Shown piece by piece: positions 61,507 through 64,000 of a DNA stretch of 64,000 nt; positions within the stretch are counted from its first letter, which is position 1; every line of letters begins with the position of its first letter. Made by a program: the position numbers and the translations under genes. The DNA comes from Polyangium sp. 15x6. GTDB taxonomy: Bacteria > Myxococcota_A > Polyangia > Polyangiales > Polyangiaceae. The notes beneath the pieces are model-generated. The model made no database searches. It saw only the letters and a list, made by a program, of their open reading frames with translations, and had not been told where the DNA came from. The stretch covers positions 62,001 to 126,000 of the forward strand of contig NZ_JASBQE010000015.1 of NCBI RefSeq assembly GCF_029960785.1. Reading direction: 5' to 3'.

Positions 61507-62292
61507 ATGCTCCGCCCCACCTTGCGAATGCCGTCCGGATATCCCGACGCGGCGCCGCATCTCCGCGACGAGGTCCGCGTCCTGCAACGCGAGCTCAAGC
61601 GCTGGGCGTATTCCATGAGCCCCGACGGCCAGTTCGGACCGCGAACCGATGCCGCCGTGCGCCATTTCCAGCGCAAGCGTGGCCTCAAGGACGACGGCAT
61701 CGTCGGACCGCGCACCTGGGACGCCGTCCTCGATCCCGACGCGAAGGCCATTGGCGCGAGCTTTCAGTATCAGCCCGTCGGCGCCTCGGATCCCACCCCC
61801 TCCAAGCCCAAGCCCTCCGAGCCCGAGACGACCCCGACGAATCCCGGCGCGGGCGGCGCCTCGTGGATGACCATCGCGCGCAAGGAAGAGGGCGTCCGCG
61901 AGACGTCGGGGAAGGCGGCCAATCCGCGCATCGTCGAGTACCACGCGACGACCACGCTCCGCGCGAAGTCGGACGAGATCGCGTGGTGCGCCTCCTTCGT
62001 GAACTGGGTCCTCAAGAAGGCCGGGTACAAGGGCACGAACTCCGCCGCCGCGGCGAGCTGGGTGAAATGGGGTTCGCCCACGACCGCGCGCCAGGGCGCG
62101 ATCACCGTCATCTACAATGCCAGCGCCGCGAATTCGTCCTTGTCGACCTCCGGCAATCACGTCGGATTCCTGGTCCGCGAGACGAGCACCCATTACGTGC
62201 TCCTCGGCGGAAATCAGTCGAACTCCGTGAAGGAATCGAGCTTCGCCAAGACGAAATGGCGGCTCAAGGCCTATCGCTGGCCGTCGTCCTGA
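61507..62292 (+). CDS. peptidoglycan-binding and CHAP-like (TIGR02594-type) hydrolase
   Basis: A 261-residue protein. Residues ~18-78 are a PG_binding_1 domain (LRDEVRVLQRELKRWAYSMSPDGQFGPRTDAAVRHFQRKRGLKDDGIVGPRTWDAVL). A Pro/Glu/Thr linker follows. Residues ~118-255 form a NlpC/P60- or CHAP-like domain with EIAWCASFVNWVLKKAGYKG (catalytic Cys) and the SGNHVGFLVRE (catalytic His) motif. No signal peptide is visible. It likely cuts peptidoglycan cross-bridges. Confidence 0.88.
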   Translation: MLRPTLRMPSGYPDAAPHLRDEVRVLQRELKRWAYSMSPDGQFGPRTDAAVRHFQRKRGLKDDGIVGPRTWDAVLDPDAKAIGASFQYQPVGASDPTPSKPKPSEPETTPTNPGAGGASWMTIARKEEGVRETSGKAANPRIVEYHATTTLRAKSDEIAWCASFVNWVLKKAGYKGTNSAAAASWVKWGSPTTARQGAITVIYNASAANSSLSTSGNHVGFLVRETSTHYVLLGGNQSNSVKESSFAKTKWRLKAYRWPSS

Positions 62293-62310
62293 GGGCGACG
62301 CCTCGCGCCC

Positions 62311-64000
62311 TCACCGCTTCGTCGCCGGAACACTCGCGTCTCGTTGCGCGAACGCCGCGGCGGACGGCAAGAGCCGGGTCGTGCCCTCCACGGTGAATCG
62401 ATGCTCGTCCCCGCGCGCGTCCCAGATCACGACGCGCCGGATCGCCCCGAGATCCCCCCGCGCGACGAGCACCCGATCGACCTCGATCCGGGCCCGCGCG
62501 CAGCCCGCTCGCGGCCTGCGCGGAACCGCGGAGATCACCGCCATCCACGCGCGCCCCTCGTCCCCCGAGACGACGACGTCGAACGCGGCGCCGAGGCCCT
62601 CCGAGAGGACCGCGGCGAGCGCGACATAAGGCGAATCCTCCAGCGTCGACTTCGCGATCACGTGCCCTCGACGCACGAGCGAGGTCTCGTTCCCATTCGC
62701 GAGCAGGACCTCTTCCGCCGGATCGTCCGGGAAAATCCGCACGAGCGGCTCGCCGTCCTCGCCGCGCCACGCGTCCACGAGCTCCGCCACCTCCTCCACG
62801 CCCCCCGCGTGCACGGTCGTCCGCCGCAATGCCGCGCGGTAGGCCGACGTGCCCGTGTACAGCGCCGCGAGCACGCCGAGGAGATCGCCCTCGGGCCCCG
62901 TCCTCGGCGCCGGCAGCGTGATCTCCGGCAGCGCGACCTCGGGCACCTCGCCCCGCGCCCGCCCGGAGACCCCGCTCGCCGACGTGATCACGCCCTCGTC
63001 CTGCTGTTCGAGGAGGAGCAACGGGCACGAGAGCCAAGGGGTCGGAGGCTCCGTGGAGAGTAATGTGTCGGGTCGACAAACAGCCGCCGCGTGGGTGCGT
63101 ATCGCCCGCGTGTTCGCCCGACCGAGCCCCCCGCCCGGCGCTCCCTCCGGCGGCGTCGCGCCTCGGGCGGTAGCGCCCTCCTCCCGCGCGGCGACGGGGG
63201 CGCCGGCGAGCGCGTGAATCCAGGCCAGGCCCGAAGGATCCCGTGCGCCGAGCGCGTCGCGCGTCTCGCCGGAGATCGACGAAATGCGCGCCCCGATCTC
63301 GCGAACGAACCAGCTCTCGTGGGGCTTCATGGCCGCTCGCACGGCGCCCCACGCCCGCGCGAGCGCCGCTTCTCCGCCTCGCGTGAAGGCTTTCTCCAGA
63401 AAACCGCGCGCCTCTTCCTCGTCCGCGCGGAAGAGCGCGAGGATCCCCGCGCAGCCGAGCAGGAATGGATCCGATCCGCCATGCTCCGCGGCCTCCCGAA
63501 GATGCTTCCGGGCGACCTCGAACGAAGCCTCGCTCGCCGGCACGCCGAACCCCTGGAGCATCGACGCGACCCGCAAGAGCGCGAGCCCGGCCCGCCCCAG
63601 GATCCGCGGCCTCCGTGGATCGTCCCAGCGCGCGCGCAAGGACGCCTCCGCGAGCGCCGCGCGCGCCTCGTCCACGCGACCTTGCCGCTCGAGCACGTAC
63701 GCGAGCGAATACGACACCCCCGCGACCAGCGCGAGCAGGCTCGGCCCCGCTTCGAGCCGGAGCCACGCGCGCATCAGCCGATCCCGCAGGACGGAAAGCG
63801 TCTCGCTCGCCTCCCCTGCCCGGCCGCGCGCGGCGCCCACGATCGCGTGCGAGCACTCCGCCGCGCAGAGCGCCTCCAGGATGGGCAGGTGAAGGCTCCC
63901 CGCGAAACGCGCGCGCACCTCGGCGATCCGCGCGTCCGCCTCTTCGTGTCGGCCCGCGGCGTCGAGCGCCGTCACCTCGTTGCACGCGACCGCGGCGGCG
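62311..64000 (-). CDS. TPR-like large protein, 5' end outside window
   Basis: The frame stays open to the window edge, so the start is not seen; an internal GTG at 63975 is a less likely start. The visible 560 residues begin with TPR/helical repeats (TALDAAGRHEEADARIAEVRARFAG, SLAYVLERQGRVDEARAALAEASLRA, LAEALCAAECSH-type pairs). A long C-terminal part follows with FDVVVSGDEGRAWMAVIS and ARIEVDRVLVARGDLGAIRRVVIWDARGDEHRF. No catalytic motif or family could be recognised. It may be the end of a kinase-TPR protein. Confidence 0.7.
   Translation of the reverse strand, partial: AAAVACNEVTALDAAGRHEEADARIAEVRARFAGSLHLPILEALCAAECSHAIVGAARGRAGEASETLSVLRDRLMRAWLRLEAGPSLLALVAGVSYSLAYVLERQGRVDEARAALAEASLRARWDDPRRPRILGRAGLALLRVASMLQGFGVPASEASFEVARKHLREAAEHGGSDPFLLGCAGILALFRADEEEARGFLEKAFTRGGEAALARAWGAVRAAMKPHESWFVREIGARISSISGETRDALGARDPSGLAWIHALAGAPVAAREEGATARGATPPEGAPGGGLGRANTRAIRTHAAAVCRPDTLLSTEPPTPWLSCPLLLLEQQDEGVITSASGVSGRARGEVPEVALPEITLPAPRTGPEGDLLGVLAALYTGTSAYRAALRRTTVHAGGVEEVAELVDAWRGEDGEPLVRIFPDDPAEEVLLANGNETSLVRRGHVIAKSTLEDSPYVALAAVLSEGLGAAFDVVVSGDEGRAWMAVISAVPRRPRAGCARARIEVDRVLVARGDLGAIRRVVIWDARGDEHRFTVEGTTRLLPSAAAFAQRDASVPATKR

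Overview
The window is high-GC bacterial DNA with dense genes on both strands. It has the character of a myxobacterium, most likely order Polyangiales (Polyangium/Sorangium-like). This placement is an inference from gene content: two Ser/Thr kinases fused to ATPase (one also to TPR) regions, many Cys-anchored lipoproteins, a MYXO-CTERM-like sorting tail, Cys-rich and beta-helix surface proteins, an NtrC-type regulator with its own kinase, a paired SPFH/NfeD cluster and a SUV3-type RNA helicase. No phage, insertion sequence, CRISPR array or rRNA operon was found. The only tRNA is tRNA-Pro(GGG) at 60098-60172.

Layout. 1-2641: a truncated kinase/ATPase and two lipoproteins. 2652-9029: a two-component pair (NtrC-type regulator and histidine kinase) divergent from a probable copper-handling set (His-rich lipoprotein, TolC/CusC-like lipoprotein, multicopper oxidase), with a candidate sigma-54 promoter and upstream palindromes between them. 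9096-11444: SUV3-like helicase. 11550-14647: two tandem paralogous beta-helix lipoproteins carrying a repeated IIVQ motif. 14696-20589: a 1,407-residue kinase/cyclase-like/ATPase/TPR protein, a DUF218 membrane protein and a globin. 20857-24634: a MarR-controlled acyl-CoA operon (carboxyltransferase, enoyl-CoA hydratase, BKACE) with a clear promoter and operator. 24702-29797: aat, an SRPBCC protein, a TPR lipoprotein, SpoVR and the DUF444 protein. 30069-32734: a 14-module Cys-rich lipoprotein and an exported protein. 33242-37229: a hypothetical gene's upstream region with a pair of inverted ~109-bp repeats, two SPFH proteins, NfeD and a 42-bp tandem repeat. 37230-42104: glnE, a metallophosphoesterase and an FHA-GGDEF diguanylate cyclase.

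42113-49838 is one long minus-strand run: a GAF protein, a CheY-like regulator, trpF, a MYXO-CTERM beta-helix protein, an M13 peptidase, trpB and trpA. The tryptophan genes are therefore split by two exported-protein genes. 49923-53381: type 2 IPP isomerase, an uncharacterised protein coupled to argH, and argH. 53365-58225: a probable oxidative-stress run reading fur, rubrerythrin, CCG-type Fe-S oxidoreductase, DUF3501, thioesterase, PLD-like protein and rpiA, with a Fur-type operator at its head. 58572 onward: rpsU behind a palindromic leader, a glycosyltransferase, tRNA-Pro with a strong terminator, a small lipoprotein, free-methionine-sulfoxide reductase, a peptidoglycan-binding protein and a truncated TPR protein.

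The best leads are the IIVQ repeat motif of the two beta-helix lipoproteins, the tandem cystine-knot-like modules, the sigma-54/two-component control inferred for the copper set, and several precise regulatory palindromes. All functional names come from motif recognition by eye; no database search was run.
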